Shown here: positions 27,880 through 36,695 of the stretch, in pieces | Position numbering within the stretch: position 1 is the stretch's first letter | Layout of the letters: every line of letters begins with the position of its first letter | Assembly: GCF_009711125.1 (NCBI RefSeq) | Contig: NZ_WMIB01000014.1 | Coordinates: 1-64,000, forward strand | Direction: 5' to 3' | DNA from: Metabacillus mangrovi | Lineage (GTDB): Bacteria; Bacillota; Bacilli; Bacillales; Bacillaceae | DNA length: 64,000 nt | Notes under the pieces: generated by a model | Database searches by the model: none | Told to the model about the DNA's origin: nothing | What the model saw: the letters and a program-made list of their open reading frames with translations, nothing else | Position numbers and translations under genes: made by a program

Positions 27880-28926
27880 TCACGTTTCATTTCCTTCTGC
27901 CTTTTTTGGATTTTTCATGAACAGGTTCCAAAAGAAGATGAAGCCCGGGAACAGGATCGCGAAGCCAACGAGATAGCTGATAAACAAAGCTCTGAACGTA
28001 TTGGGGTGCGTGAATCCTGCATCAATGGTGATATCCGGATAAATCATATATGGAAGATGTGCTCTTCCGTAGGCATAGCTCGCCAGGAAATACTGGATCA
28101 GGATGGCGACCATCGCAATCCGCGGCCTGCCGAGGGTATGCCTGTTTTTCGCAGGCAGAAACAGGGCAGCTCCTGCTACCAGGAACATGGCAGCTGAAGT
28201 GATCAGAGCAGGCAGGTACTCCATCATGTTCGTGTAAATCCAATTTGCTTCGTTCCGTAGTGTGACCATAATCAGAAAAGCCATTACAAGGGAAATCGGA
28301 CCGGTAATTAAAGCGTCTCTGCGGTAGATTTCATAGGCTCTTTCCTCGCCGGCCAAGTTCCTGGAATAATCCGCGAGCAGAAGCGACGATAGAAACAGCG
28401 TACTGCTGACCGCAAAACCGATAAACGCAAGAACATTCGGGCTTGTGAAAACAGCTCCTAGCTGAAGCTGGTGCACTCCGTCCACCACTTTAATGTATTT
28501 GCCATGTGTAATTGGCAGTATTGAAATAAGCAGGGCAGGAATGATAAACCCGGAGATCCCGGAAACATACGTTAATGCCCGTTCATAATCTTTTGCAATG
28601 TGTGAAAAGACGAGGAACCCGCTGCGGATCGCAAGCAGCAGCAAAATGAGACTCCCCGGTATGAGTAAAACGGTCCCAAGGATGAATGCCGCACCCGGGA
28701 AGAAACTGAAGACCGCTACCACAATCGCCACGATAAAAACATTGGTCACTTCCCATGTCGGGCTCAAATAACGATTGGCGATGTTCGTTGCTTTTGTTTG
28801 TTTTTGATTCAGGTAGATCATGGACCAGAAGCCAGCCCCAAAATCCATTGTCCCCATGACTGCATAGATAAAAATAAACCCCCACAGAACGGAAATGGCT
28901 AATAAAGCATCAGCTGATACACCCAT
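27880..28926 (-). CDS. ythB: Cytochrome bd-type quinol oxidase subunit II (YthB)
   Basis: 348 residues with about nine membrane helices, CydB family. The opening FIFIYAVMGTMDFGAGF and YLSPTWEVTNVFIV match subunit II. It supports the haem-bearing subunit I encoded directly upstream (45-base gap). AAGGAGG precedes the ATG by 11 bases. Confidence 0.92.
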   Translation of the reverse strand: MGVSADALLAISVLWGFIFIYAVMGTMDFGAGFWSMIYLNQKQTKATNIANRYLSPTWEVTNVFIVAIVVAVFSFFPGAAFILGTVLLIPGSLILLLLAIRSGFLVFSHIAKDYERALTYVSGISGFIIPALLISILPITHGKYIKVVDGVHQLQLGAVFTSPNVLAFIGFAVSSTLFLSSLLLADYSRNLAGEERAYEIYRRDALITGPISLVMAFLIMVTLRNEANWIYTNMMEYLPALITSAAMFLVAGAALFLPAKNRHTLGRPRIAMVAILIQYFLASYAYGRAHLPYMIYPDITIDAGFTHPNTFRALFISYLVGFAILFPGFIFFWNLFMKNPKKAEGNET

Positions 28927-28970
28927 GGAAAGGCAGCCTCCTTTTTGAAAAATGAACTGAGTACAAGGAA

Positions 28971-30332
28971 TTAATAAGCATCCACACTGCCGCCTTCACT
29001 GTTCGCGCCTTTTGCTGCCGCCAAATCCTTTTCAACTGTATTGCGCTTGAAATAATACAGCAGGACAAGCAAAACCGCTGCTCCCAAAATGACGTATACG
29101 ATGGTAAAGGCAAAAAACAGCGTCCCGATGTTGCCGGACTTGGTGACAACTTCGGAGGTGCGGAGCAGCCTGTAGATGACCCACGGCTGTCTGCCCGTAC
29201 AGGCGAAAATCCAGCCGAATTCGATTGATAAAATGGCAAGCGGGCCAGACGGAATGCAAATCCAGAGGAACCACTTAGGGAACGGTTTTTTGACAAACCG
29301 CTTCCAAACCAGTCCAAAAAAGGACAAACCGATTAAGGCACTTCCAATCAGCACCATCGCATTAAAAAGGGTATGGACAAACAGCGGAGGCCAATAATCC
29401 TCCGGAAAATCGTTAAGGCCTTTTACTTCTGTATCAAAGCTGTTGCCGGCAAGGAAGCTGAGCGCCCATGGAATCTCAATCCCATATTTGACCTCCTGCG
29501 TTTCCCGGTCTGTAAAACCTCCGATCGAGAGAGGCGCGTAATCCTGCGTTTCAAACAAGCCCTCCGCAGCTGCCAGCTTTTCCGGCTGGTACTCGTGAAG
29601 CATCTGAGCTGATTCATGCCCGTTAATGGCTGTCAGGAAGGAAGAGACAAGCCCGATCGCAAGACTCAGGATAAAAGCTTTGCGGTGGAAGGCGAAGAGA
29701 TGATCTTTTTTCCTGTATTTCAGCATCTTATACGCTGCAATCGTCGTGATCATAAAAGCTCCAGTCATAAAGGCAGAGAACGCAACATGTGCTGCCGAGA
29801 CGACAAAGCTCGGGTTAAAAAAGGCAGCCCACGGATCAACGTCGGTGATTTCCCCATTTTCAATCCGGAAACCCGCAGGTGTCCCCTCAAAGGCATGAAC
29901 GTTTGTAATTAAGACCGCTGATGCCGTAGCCCCAAGGAAAATCAGGAACACACTCAATATCCTAGTCTTCGGACCAATCCGGTCATACGCATATACATAG
30001 ATGGACATAAAGAGTGCTTCGATAAAAAATGCATAAATTTCAATCTGGAACGGGAGGGACATCACTTTTCCGATGACCTCCATAAAGCCTGGCCATAAAA
30101 GCGAGAGCTGCACGCCAGCAATCGTTCCGGTTGGAATGGCTACCCCAAGAAGAACAGCCTGGCCCTTTGTCCAGCGCTTAGCCATTACGGAGTAGTCGAC
30201 ATCCTTCGTCCGCTGAAACATAATCTCAGCAAACAAGATCATGAGCGGAATCCCGACTCCAAGTGAAGCAAAAATAATATGGAACCCCATTGTCGTCCCG
30301 AACAGGGACCTGGCAAACACTAAATCAGTCAT
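28971..30332 (-). CDS. ythA: Cytochrome bd-type quinol oxidase subunit I (YthA)
   Basis: 453 residues, CydA family. Reduces oxygen with menaquinol at the cell membrane. Haem ligands can be placed at His18 (MGFHII) and His182 (SAAHVAF); acidic residues in helix 3 (E99, E105) and the late GRQPW motif are conserved. The quinol loop is short, as in the cyanide-insensitive branch. AAAGGCGG precedes the ATG. I saw no obvious Rex or ResD site in the short upstream gap. Confidence 0.93.
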   Translation of the reverse strand: MTDLVFARSLFGTTMGFHIIFASLGVGIPLMILFAEIMFQRTKDVDYSVMAKRWTKGQAVLLGVAIPTGTIAGVQLSLLWPGFMEVIGKVMSLPFQIEIYAFFIEALFMSIYVYAYDRIGPKTRILSVFLIFLGATASAVLITNVHAFEGTPAGFRIENGEITDVDPWAAFFNPSFVVSAAHVAFSAFMTGAFMITTIAAYKMLKYRKKDHLFAFHRKAFILSLAIGLVSSFLTAINGHESAQMLHEYQPEKLAAAEGLFETQDYAPLSIGGFTDRETQEVKYGIEIPWALSFLAGNSFDTEVKGLNDFPEDYWPPLFVHTLFNAMVLIGSALIGLSFFGLVWKRFVKKPFPKWFLWICIPSGPLAILSIEFGWIFACTGRQPWVIYRLLRTSEVVTKSGNIGTLFFAFTIVYVILGAAVLLVLLYYFKRNTVEKDLAAAKGANSEGGSVDAY

Positions 30333-30412
30333 GGCAATCCGCCTTTCAGGTCAATTGAACTTTCCTTATTATCCGCTTTTTACCATGTGTTATTCATCTC
30401 TGGAAAAAGGCA

Positions 30413-30440
30413 TAAAAAAAAACATCCGCAATGGATGTTT
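30413..30440 (-). terminator. Terminator of the two-component operon
   Basis: AAACATCC pairs with GGATGTTT (30420-30427 with 30433-30440), with a T-run on the minus strand. It overlaps the response-regulator stop codon. Confidence 0.85.
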
Positions 30441-31081
30441 CATGAGATAAAACCGTTATGAAAAGCATAATTGGCGAGCTGGACCCTGTTTTCTAAATGG
30501 AGTTTCCCCAGAATGTTTTTCAAATGGCTCTTGACCGTATGCTCGGAAATGAAGAGCTGTATGGATATGTCCTTGTTCGAAAAGCCCTTTGCTGCGAGCT
30601 GAAGAACTTCTATTTCTCTGGAAGAGAGTGGAGTGCTGACTGTCTTAGGCTCCGGCGTCTGAGGGAATTCTTTTAAGATGCGGATGGCTACTTCCTTCGA
30701 CATCGGGACCTCATCAAGTGCGAACGCTCTCAAATATTCATACCACTGATGGGACTGAAGGTTTTTTAGAAGATATCCTTGAGCTCCATGCTTTAAAGCA
30801 TCGAACAAGTCGGTTACATCATCTGAGACCGTTATCATCACGATTTTTATATAAGGATGCTTCGCTTTGATGATTTTTGTTGCTTCAAGACCGTCCATGA
30901 CTGGCATTTTTATATCCATCAAAATGATATCCGGCAGGAGCCGGTCTGCAAGCTCCACTGCCTCTTTTCCATTTTCGGCTTGCCCGATCATTTCAAACTC
31001 CTGATAATCCTCTAATATAAGGCGGATGCCTTCACGTGCATGAGCATGATCATCCGCTGCCAATATTCGATAAGGCTGCAT
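30440..31081 (-). CDS. NarL/LuxR-family response regulator
   Basis: 213 residues. The receiver domain has acidic pair D10/D11, phosphoacceptor D56 (LMDIKMP) and a switch lysine in GYLLKN. The C-terminal LuxR helix-turn-helix runs LSSREIEVLQLAAKGFSNKDISIQLFISEHTVKSHL. It starts inside the end of the kinase gene (32-base overlap), so they form a pair. Targets are unknown; the neighbouring ythAB oxidase (same strand, downstream) or the lipoprotein/copC locus (divergent) are candidates. Confidence 0.93.
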   Translation of the reverse strand: MQPYRILAADDHAHAREGIRLILEDYQEFEMIGQAENGKEAVELADRLLPDIILMDIKMPVMDGLEATKIIKAKHPYIKIVMITVSDDVTDLFDALKHGAQGYLLKNLQSHQWYEYLRAFALDEVPMSKEVAIRILKEFPQTPEPKTVSTPLSSREIEVLQLAAKGFSNKDISIQLFISEHTVKSHLKNILGKLHLENRVQLANYAFHNGFIS

Positions 31082-31910
31082 TCCGTTCCGCCTCCTTTTG
31101 AATTTGAATCTTCGTTTCGCCTTCCATGCTGGAAATCGTAAAAGTCCAGCCCATTGATGCGGCCCGGTTTTTCATGATTTGAAGGCCGAATCCCTTGCCC
31201 CCTGGCAGGCTTTCCTCATTAAACCCAGTACCGTTGTCTTTAATCTCGCACATCCAGCCGCCGGGTACCTGGAAGGCCTTAATCCGAACGTGATCCGTCT
31301 GGGCATGTTTGATCACATTTGTTACAGCTTCTTTAATACAGGAGAAAATTTCGACCTTTTCTTTATCAGTCAGCATTTCCTCCGGCAGTGCCCATTGTAA
31401 ATCTACTTTCAGCGAATGGCTGCCTTCAAGCTCTGCTAAATAGTCTTTCACATTTTTCTGCCAGGAGAAAACTCCGGTTGCCGGAGGCTTTTTAAGGCTG
31501 GAAATGGCCTGCCGTGTATCCTCATGGATATGTTGAAGGATCTGCTGCAGGTTCACATAATCGGCATCGGAATGAAGGGATTTTCTCTTTCCGAATTGAT
31601 TCAGTTTAACGGACAAAAGAAAGAGAGATTGAGCAATCCCATCATGCAGTTCGCGTGCAAGGTTTTCTCTCTCCAGCAAGGCTGCTTTCTTTGCCTTTTC
31701 CTGCTTCAGTTCTTCCTGCATTTTTTCAAGAAGAGAGAAGAGCCGCATGACGACAAGGATGGTCACAGCAAAAACGATAACTGGAGATAACAGATTTCCC
31801 ATGTCCATTGAAAGGTATGGCAGCAGATACTCATGGCGCACAAATTCCCAAAGTCCGATTGTAACGGTGGGAAGGATGAGGATCAGCCATTTTATTTGAT
31901 GATATTTCAT
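31050..31910 (-). CDS. Sensor histidine kinase, HisKA_3 (NarL-partner) type
   Basis: 286 residues. Two N-terminal membrane helices (about 8-24 and 42-60) flank a very short external loop, suggesting intramembrane sensing. A coiled coil leads to the phosphoacceptor His89 (ARELHDGIAQSLF). A HATPase_c domain follows with KEAVTNVIKHA (N box), DNGTGF (G1) and GKGFGLQIMKNRA (G2). The ATG at 31910 has AAAGGTGATCAC upstream; a longer frame to 31988 lacks support. The signal is unknown. Confidence 0.92.
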   Translation of the reverse strand: MKYHQIKWLILILPTVTIGLWEFVRHEYLLPYLSMDMGNLLSPVIVFAVTILVVMRLFSLLEKMQEELKQEKAKKAALLERENLARELHDGIAQSLFLLSVKLNQFGKRKSLHSDADYVNLQQILQHIHEDTRQAISSLKKPPATGVFSWQKNVKDYLAELEGSHSLKVDLQWALPEEMLTDKEKVEIFSCIKEAVTNVIKHAQTDHVRIKAFQVPGGWMCEIKDNGTGFNEESLPGGKGFGLQIMKNRAASMGWTFTISSMEGETKIQIQKEAERNAALSNIGSG

Positions 31911-32076
31911 GTGATCACCTTTTCGTTTAATCTGCTTACAGTTTACCATTTTGTCAAAAAAATTGCCGGAAAATGTATGGAAAATCACTCTTTAGAGGCA
32001 TTTGCATAAACCGATTCACCGGTATACTGAAACACGCAGCTAAGCTTCAAGAAGGAAAACATAGGGAGGGATTCAT

Positions 32077-32196
32077 TTGAAAAAGAGTTTGCTGGGGATT
32101 TTTTGCATGATGGGTTTGCTCCTGATGGGTGCTTGCAGCAGTGAAGGTGAGCATAAGGACCATCATTCGCAATCTGAAGCAGCAGGACAGCTTTAG
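32077..32196 (+). CDS. Small lipoprotein, 39 residues
   Basis: TTG start behind GGGAGGG, signal sequence MKKSLLGIFCMM, lipobox LMGAC with Cys20, and a mature part of only 20 residues rich in His and Glu (HKDHHSQSE). It may be intact as a small metal-binding lipoprotein, or a truncated remnant, since the DNA downstream looks decayed. A TATACT -10 at 32023-32028 lies upstream. Confidence 0.55.
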   Translation: MKKSLLGIFCMMGLLLMGACSSEGEHKDHHSQSEAAGQL

Positions 32197-32211
32197 GAGG
32201 GGAATAATTTA

Positions 32212-32500
32212 GGTGGAAGCACCTAAAAATGATCCGAAGGGAGAAAAGAGGATCGTTTCGTCTATCAGACGGTTTGGAAATGACTATGCAGGCATATGAT
32301 CTGCATCATTTTTATTCATACTGGCTTTTAGCGTGGCGGCATATTTATCAGTGCTTTACAAGGACTTATATTTTGTACAGGACACTTCCGGCAAGGAACT
32401 GCTCATAACAAACCAAATTTATCGTGCATGAAGGACCATTTTTGTACGGGCTCATTGGCCGCTTCGTATATCATGCGGGAAAAAAGAAAGACTGATAAAA
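32212..32500 (+). pseudogene. Decayed membrane-protein gene between the lipoprotein and copC
   Basis: A GTG at 32212 behind AGGAGGGG opens a frame (VEAPKNDPKGEKRIV) that soon meets an in-frame TGA, continues with a clear membrane segment (SASFLFILAFSVAAYLSVLY), then needs a frameshift near 32420 to reach a plausible tail (GPFLYGLIGRFVYHAGKKKD) ending near 32500. The pieces together would make about 95-100 residues. I do not recognise the family. The 170 bases further to copC carry no convincing frame either. Confidence 0.45.
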
Positions 32501-32668
32501 AGCTTCTGCTAAGAACCGGAGACAGCAAAAGGAGTGTCCATTCTGATGCCCCCGCAAGGATATCGATTGCCGCTGTCTTGCTCAAAGACCGGTTGATCAT
32601 CCGTAAAATCAAACCGCTTAAAGCCTGGTTACACCTACAGCCAGATTACAACGTAAGGAGATGCTGAA

Positions 32669-33229
32669 ATGAAAAAAATACTATTTTTGCTTGCTGTTAT
32701 ACTAATCTTCAGCCAGCAGCCTGCCAGTGCCCATTCTAAGCTCGAAAGCTCTAATCCGGAGGCAGGTGCCACGGAAACAGAGCCATTAAAAGAGATTTCT
32801 CTCACCTTTAATACAAGGATCGAAGAGTCCAGCACGTTTACATTGAGCCGCGAAGGCGGGGAAGAAGTGCAGGTAGACAATATTACTATTGATGATGATA
32901 CATTGAGGGGGACCATTCCGCAGGATTTGGAAAATGGAGCTTACACAGTCAGCTGGGACATCGTCGGAGCTGATACGCATGTAATAAAAGACTCCATAAA
33001 CTTCACAGTTCAGCTGCCGGACCAACTAGAAGAGAAAACTGAAGAGGCCCCGGCAGATGAGGAGCCTAAAGCAGATGAGCCAGAAGGTGAAGAGAAGAAG
33101 GACACGGAAACCGCTTCTGAAAACAATACTGAATCACAAAATTCACAGATCCTTCTGCCCGTAATCGGTGGAATTCTGCTTGTGGCTGTCATTGTAATCG
33201 CTGTGATTAGCATGAGGAAGAAACGATAG
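32669..33229 (+). CDS. CopC-domain copper-binding protein with C-terminal membrane anchor
   Basis: 186 residues. Signal peptide 1-21 ending PASA, so the mature protein begins with His22 (HSKLESSNPEAG), the usual N-terminal Cu(II) ligand of CopC. The beta-sandwich contains SLTFNTRIE and SWDIVGADTHVIKD (second copper-site His). An acidic low-complexity linker (about 117-155) leads to one membrane helix and a KKR tail. No CopD domain follows. AAGGAGATGCTGAA precedes the ATG. Confidence 0.9.
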   Translation: MKKILFLLAVILIFSQQPASAHSKLESSNPEAGATETEPLKEISLTFNTRIEESSTFTLSREGGEEVQVDNITIDDDTLRGTIPQDLENGAYTVSWDIVGADTHVIKDSINFTVQLPDQLEEKTEEAPADEEPKADEPEGEEKKDTETASENNTESQNSQILLPVIGGILLVAVIVIAVISMRKKR

Positions 33230-33256
33230 TCGTGTAACCGAAAGAAAATGATTCAA

Positions 33257-33296
33257 ACAAAACCTCCGGAAAACTTAAATTCCGGAGGTTTTGTCT
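33257..33296 (+). terminator. copC terminator
   Basis: ACAAAACCTCCGGA (33257-33270) pairs perfectly with TCCGGAGGTTTTGT (33281-33294). Strong stem; also sits behind the convergent importer operon. Confidence 0.85.
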
Positions 33297-33338
33297 AGTA
33301 AACAGGTAAATAAATTCTTCGTTCAGAACAGAACTTCA

Positions 33339-34118
33339 TCACTTTTCAAATACCTCTAGAAGGGATTTCGTATAGGGATGCCTGTTCTCTGCAAAAGTGT
33401 CCTGCCTCTCATAGGCATCCACTACTTCCCCATCCTTCATGATCATGGTCCGGCTGCACATAAAATGGACCGCCGCCAGATCATGGGATATAAACAGATA
33501 AGAGGTGCCAAACTGTTCCTGCAAATCTTTTAAATCATTTAGCATCCTTGCTTGAGTAGAGGCATCGAGACTTGAAGTCGGTTCATCTAAAATGAGGAGG
33601 GCCGGCTCAGTGCTCAGTGCCCTTACGATATTAACCCTCTGTTTCTGGCCGCCACTCAGTTCATGGGGGTATTTGTATAAATGGCTGTCAGGGATGCCTG
33701 CTAGGCTCAGAAGTTCAAGCGCTTTTCGTTCCCTCGTTTTCCGCCTTTCTCTTCCAGGGAGCAGAGTCCATTTCTCTCGTATATCCAGCGGCTCCATCAG
33801 GGAGTCGATGATTCTCAGCTTTGGATTTAAAGAGGCAGTTGGGTTTTGCATCACGGTCTGTATACTGCTTCTAGATCTTTGAATGGATTTTTTATCTTTA
33901 GGATGAAACGTGTGATTACCAAGACGGATGGAGCCTTTATCAGGTATTTCCAGTCCAAGAAGGCATTTGGCAAGAGTACTCTTCCCGCTGCCGCTTTCAC
34001 CCGCAATCCCTACAGCTTCTCCCTTTTCAATCTTAAGAGAAACTCCATTCAGTGCCTGCACTCCCTTGTTATAGCCCTTAAATAGATTTTCAGCTTCAAG
34101 TATAATCATTGAATCCAT
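33339..34118 (-). CDS. Nik/Opp-type ABC importer ATPase 2
   Basis: 259 residues. Walker A GESGSGKST, signature ELSGGQKQRV, Walker B LLILDEPTSSLD and H-loop FISHD. It lacks the C-terminal oligopeptide extension of OppF, so it resembles NikE or CntF. Last gene of a five-gene operon controlled from the Zur-type operator at 38.24 kb. The first four residues may be dispensable, since a second ATG lies at codon 4. Confidence 0.9.
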   Translation of the reverse strand: MDSMIILEAENLFKGYNKGVQALNGVSLKIEKGEAVGIAGESGSGKSTLAKCLLGLEIPDKGSIRLGNHTFHPKDKKSIQRSRSSIQTVMQNPTASLNPKLRIIDSLMEPLDIREKWTLLPGRERRKTRERKALELLSLAGIPDSHLYKYPHELSGGQKQRVNIVRALSTEPALLILDEPTSSLDASTQARMLNDLKDLQEQFGTSYLFISHDLAAVHFMCSRTMIMKDGEVVDAYERQDTFAENRHPYTKSLLEVFEK

Positions 34119-34119
34119 A

Positions 34120-34935
34120 TTATTTTCCAGTCCTCCCGTATGCCACAGGCAGTCTGTCCGGGGTGCTTCTCAAAGAAGGGATGGAAGAGAGCAGGGTTTT
34201 TGTATAAGGGTGGGATGGATTGCTGAACACCCGGCTGGTCGGTCCTGATTCTGCAATATTTCCTCTCTTAATAATATACGTGTGATCCGAGTACTTCTTT
34301 GCCTGCCTTAAATCATGAGTGATAAAAAGCACGCCGCACCCTGTTTTATCCTGCATTTTTTTAATAAGATGGAGGATAGAAGCTGCTGTTAAACTATCAA
34401 GAGAGCTTGTCGGTTCATCTGCGATCAGTAATTCCGGCTCCAGCATCATGGCAATCGCAATAGAAGCCCGCTGAAGCTGGCCTCCGCTCAGCTGAAAGGG
34501 ATAGCTGCTGTATGCTCTGTCAGCAGGAAGTCCAACTTGTTCGAGCATTTCCAGGGCTTTCTTTCTCCTGTCCTGCTTTGTCAGCCTTCTATGGGTTCTG
34601 AGCACCTCTTCAAATTGTTTTCCGATTGAATAAAACGGGCTGAAAACACTTTGGGGGTTCTGGAAAACGTAAGAAATCCCCGCCCCTAATATGGTTCTCA
34701 TCTCTTCCTTCCCGCAGGCGAGAACATTCCTGCCTTTGTAATAAACAGCGCCTGCTGAAACCCGCAGCTCAGAAGGAAGCAGCCCTCCGATTGAGGAGGC
34801 GAGTACACTTTTTCCGCTTCCGCTTTCCCCGATTAATGCGGCCCATTCTCCTTTCTTTACAGATAGTTGAATAGACTGGAGGATTGCCTGGTTTTGAAAA
34901 TGGACTGTTACATCTTTTATTTCCAGAATCTTCAT
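34120..34935 (-). CDS. Nik/Opp-type ABC importer ATPase 1
   Basis: 271 residues, NikD/DppD-like. Walker A GESGSGKSV, signature QLSGGQLQRA, Walker B LLIADEPTSSLD and FITHDL. Starts at the base after the upstream permease stop and ends two bases before ATPase 2, so translation is coupled. Confidence 0.91.
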   Translation of the reverse strand: MKILEIKDVTVHFQNQAILQSIQLSVKKGEWAALIGESGSGKSVLASSIGGLLPSELRVSAGAVYYKGRNVLACGKEEMRTILGAGISYVFQNPQSVFSPFYSIGKQFEEVLRTHRRLTKQDRRKKALEMLEQVGLPADRAYSSYPFQLSGGQLQRASIAIAMMLEPELLIADEPTSSLDSLTAASILHLIKKMQDKTGCGVLFITHDLRQAKKYSDHTYIIKRGNIAESGPTSRVFSNPSHPYTKTLLSSIPSLRSTPDRLPVAYGRTGK

Positions 34936-35757
34936 TTATTCTCCCCCTCTCCCCCGGACATCTAAGCGGTCTCTTAAACGGTCTCCTGCTAAATTGAACA
35001 AAAGCACAGTCAGCATAATCGCAAACCCGGGGTAGAGCATGAGGTGGGGAGTATGGTAGAAAAAGGCTTTTGATTCATTTAGCATCGCTCCCCATTCAGG
35101 TACAGGAGGCTGTGCACCCAAACCGATATAGGATAAAGAAGCAATTAACAGGATGATTTTTCCGATATCAAGGGTGGTAATGACAAGCAGATTTCCAGCT
35201 GCATGAGGCAGGAGGTGTCTGAATAGAATTCTTGCATCACCTGCTCCGTTGACCTTCGCCATCATGATATACTCCTTTTCTTTTTCAGACAAAATCGTAC
35301 TGCGGACAAGACGTGCATACCCGACCCACTTGACCATTACGAGAGACATCACGACATTGAACATTCCCGGTCCAATTAAGCCTGTTAAAATAATGGCAAT
35401 GATAAAGTCGGGGAATGCCATGAACGCATCTGCCATCCTCATGAATATCCGGTCGATTATTCCTGATTTGTAGCCGCAATACAGTCCGATTGGCAGACCG
35501 ATCGCACAAGATAATAGTAAAATCAGCAAGCTGGTGCCGACCGTATTCTGTGCACCGGCAAGCAGCCTTGAAAAGATATCCCGGCCCAGATGATCTGTTC
35601 CAAAGAAATGGCTGCCGCTTGCCGGAAGCAGCCGTTCCTTCAAATCGATCTTAAGCGGATCGACAGGTGCAAGGAAGGGAGCTGCTAAGAAGGCAAGCAA
35701 AGCGATCAAGATGATCAGAGAGTATTTCAGTTCCCTGCTGATGCGGATTCCAATCAT
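34936..35757 (-). CDS. Nik/Opp-type ABC importer permease 2
   Basis: 273 residues, NikC/DppC-like with six helices, an N-terminal FLAPVDPLKIDLKERLLP segment and GTDHLGRDIFSR, the family signature. The cytoplasmic EAA-like loop AKVNGAGDARILFRHLLPHA contacts the ATPase. Overlaps the previous permease by 4 bases. Confidence 0.91.
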   Translation of the reverse strand: MIGIRISRELKYSLIILIALLAFLAAPFLAPVDPLKIDLKERLLPASGSHFFGTDHLGRDIFSRLLAGAQNTVGTSLLILLLSCAIGLPIGLYCGYKSGIIDRIFMRMADAFMAFPDFIIAIILTGLIGPGMFNVVMSLVMVKWVGYARLVRSTILSEKEKEYIMMAKVNGAGDARILFRHLLPHAAGNLLVITTLDIGKIILLIASLSYIGLGAQPPVPEWGAMLNESKAFFYHTPHLMLYPGFAIMLTVLLFNLAGDRLRDRLDVRGRGGE

Positions 35758-36695
35758 CTGCGGCCAGCCTCCTTTACTCTAAGCTCCGGGTTGACATACC
35801 GGTACGATAGATCAACAAGCAGATTTATGCAGGAAACAAATAAACCCATAAACAGGATATAACCTTGTATAACAGGATAATCTCTTTTAATCATCGCATC
35901 GACAACGAGCTTTCCCGCTCCCGGATAACTGAAAAGAACCTCGATGACAACCGTTCCACCAAGAAGGCTTCCAAGGCTGATGCCAAAAATAGTAATGACA
36001 GGAGCGAGACTGTTTCTCAATGCATGATAAAAAAAGATTCTAGCCGGGTGCAGTCCTCTCGCTCTTGCTGAGAGAATAAAATCCTGATTTAAGCTTTCAA
36101 GCAGACTGGACCTGAGAATTCTGGCATAAACCGAGGCCATGGCGATCCCAAGTGTAAGGGACGGCAGGACGAGGTGAGCCAGAGAATCCATTCCCATGGA
36201 GGGAAGGATGCCAAGCTTGACAGAGAAAAATTGAATAAAAAGAAGACCAAGCCAGAAGCTCGGAACAGCTGAACCTGCAAGGGCAAAAACTCTGCTCGCA
36301 TGATCGATCCAGCTGCCTTTATAAAGGGCTGAGAGCGTACCGATTGGAACGGCGATGAGGGTCATGACAGCCAGAGAAGCGAAGGTGAGCTCAAGTGTAG
36401 ACGGTATTCTTTCAAGCAGCATGTCCAAAACTGGCTGATTGGTGGAATACGACGTGCCGAGATCAAATTGGAAAAAACGCGTGACCCACTTTCCATACTG
36501 CAAAAAAATGGGGTCGTTAAACCCCATCTCTTCTCTCAGCTCATCCATCTCTTCTTCTGAAACGGCCGTATCATCTGTTTTCATCATGGAACGCACCGGG
36601 TCTCCTGGAGCTGCCTGAATAAAGATGAAGCTTACGGCAGACAGAATGAAGAGAAAAAGAATCAGCTCGGTGACCCGTTTGAGAACTAATTTCAC
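35754..36695 (-). CDS. Nik/Opp-type ABC importer permease 1
   Basis: 313 residues, NikB/DppB-like with six helices. N-terminal FIFIQAAPGDPV and the EAA-like LSARARGLHPARIFFYHALRNSLAPV are typical. The ATG overlaps the stop of the binding-protein gene by 4 bases. Confidence 0.92.
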   Translation of the reverse strand: MKLVLKRVTELILFLFILSAVSFIFIQAAPGDPVRSMMKTDDTAVSEEEMDELREEMGFNDPIFLQYGKWVTRFFQFDLGTSYSTNQPVLDMLLERIPSTLELTFASLAVMTLIAVPIGTLSALYKGSWIDHASRVFALAGSAVPSFWLGLLFIQFFSVKLGILPSMGMDSLAHLVLPSLTLGIAMASVYARILRSSLLESLNQDFILSARARGLHPARIFFYHALRNSLAPVITIFGISLGSLLGGTVVIEVLFSYPGAGKLVVDAMIKRDYPVIQGYILFMGLFVSCINLLVDLSYRYVNPELRVKEAGRR

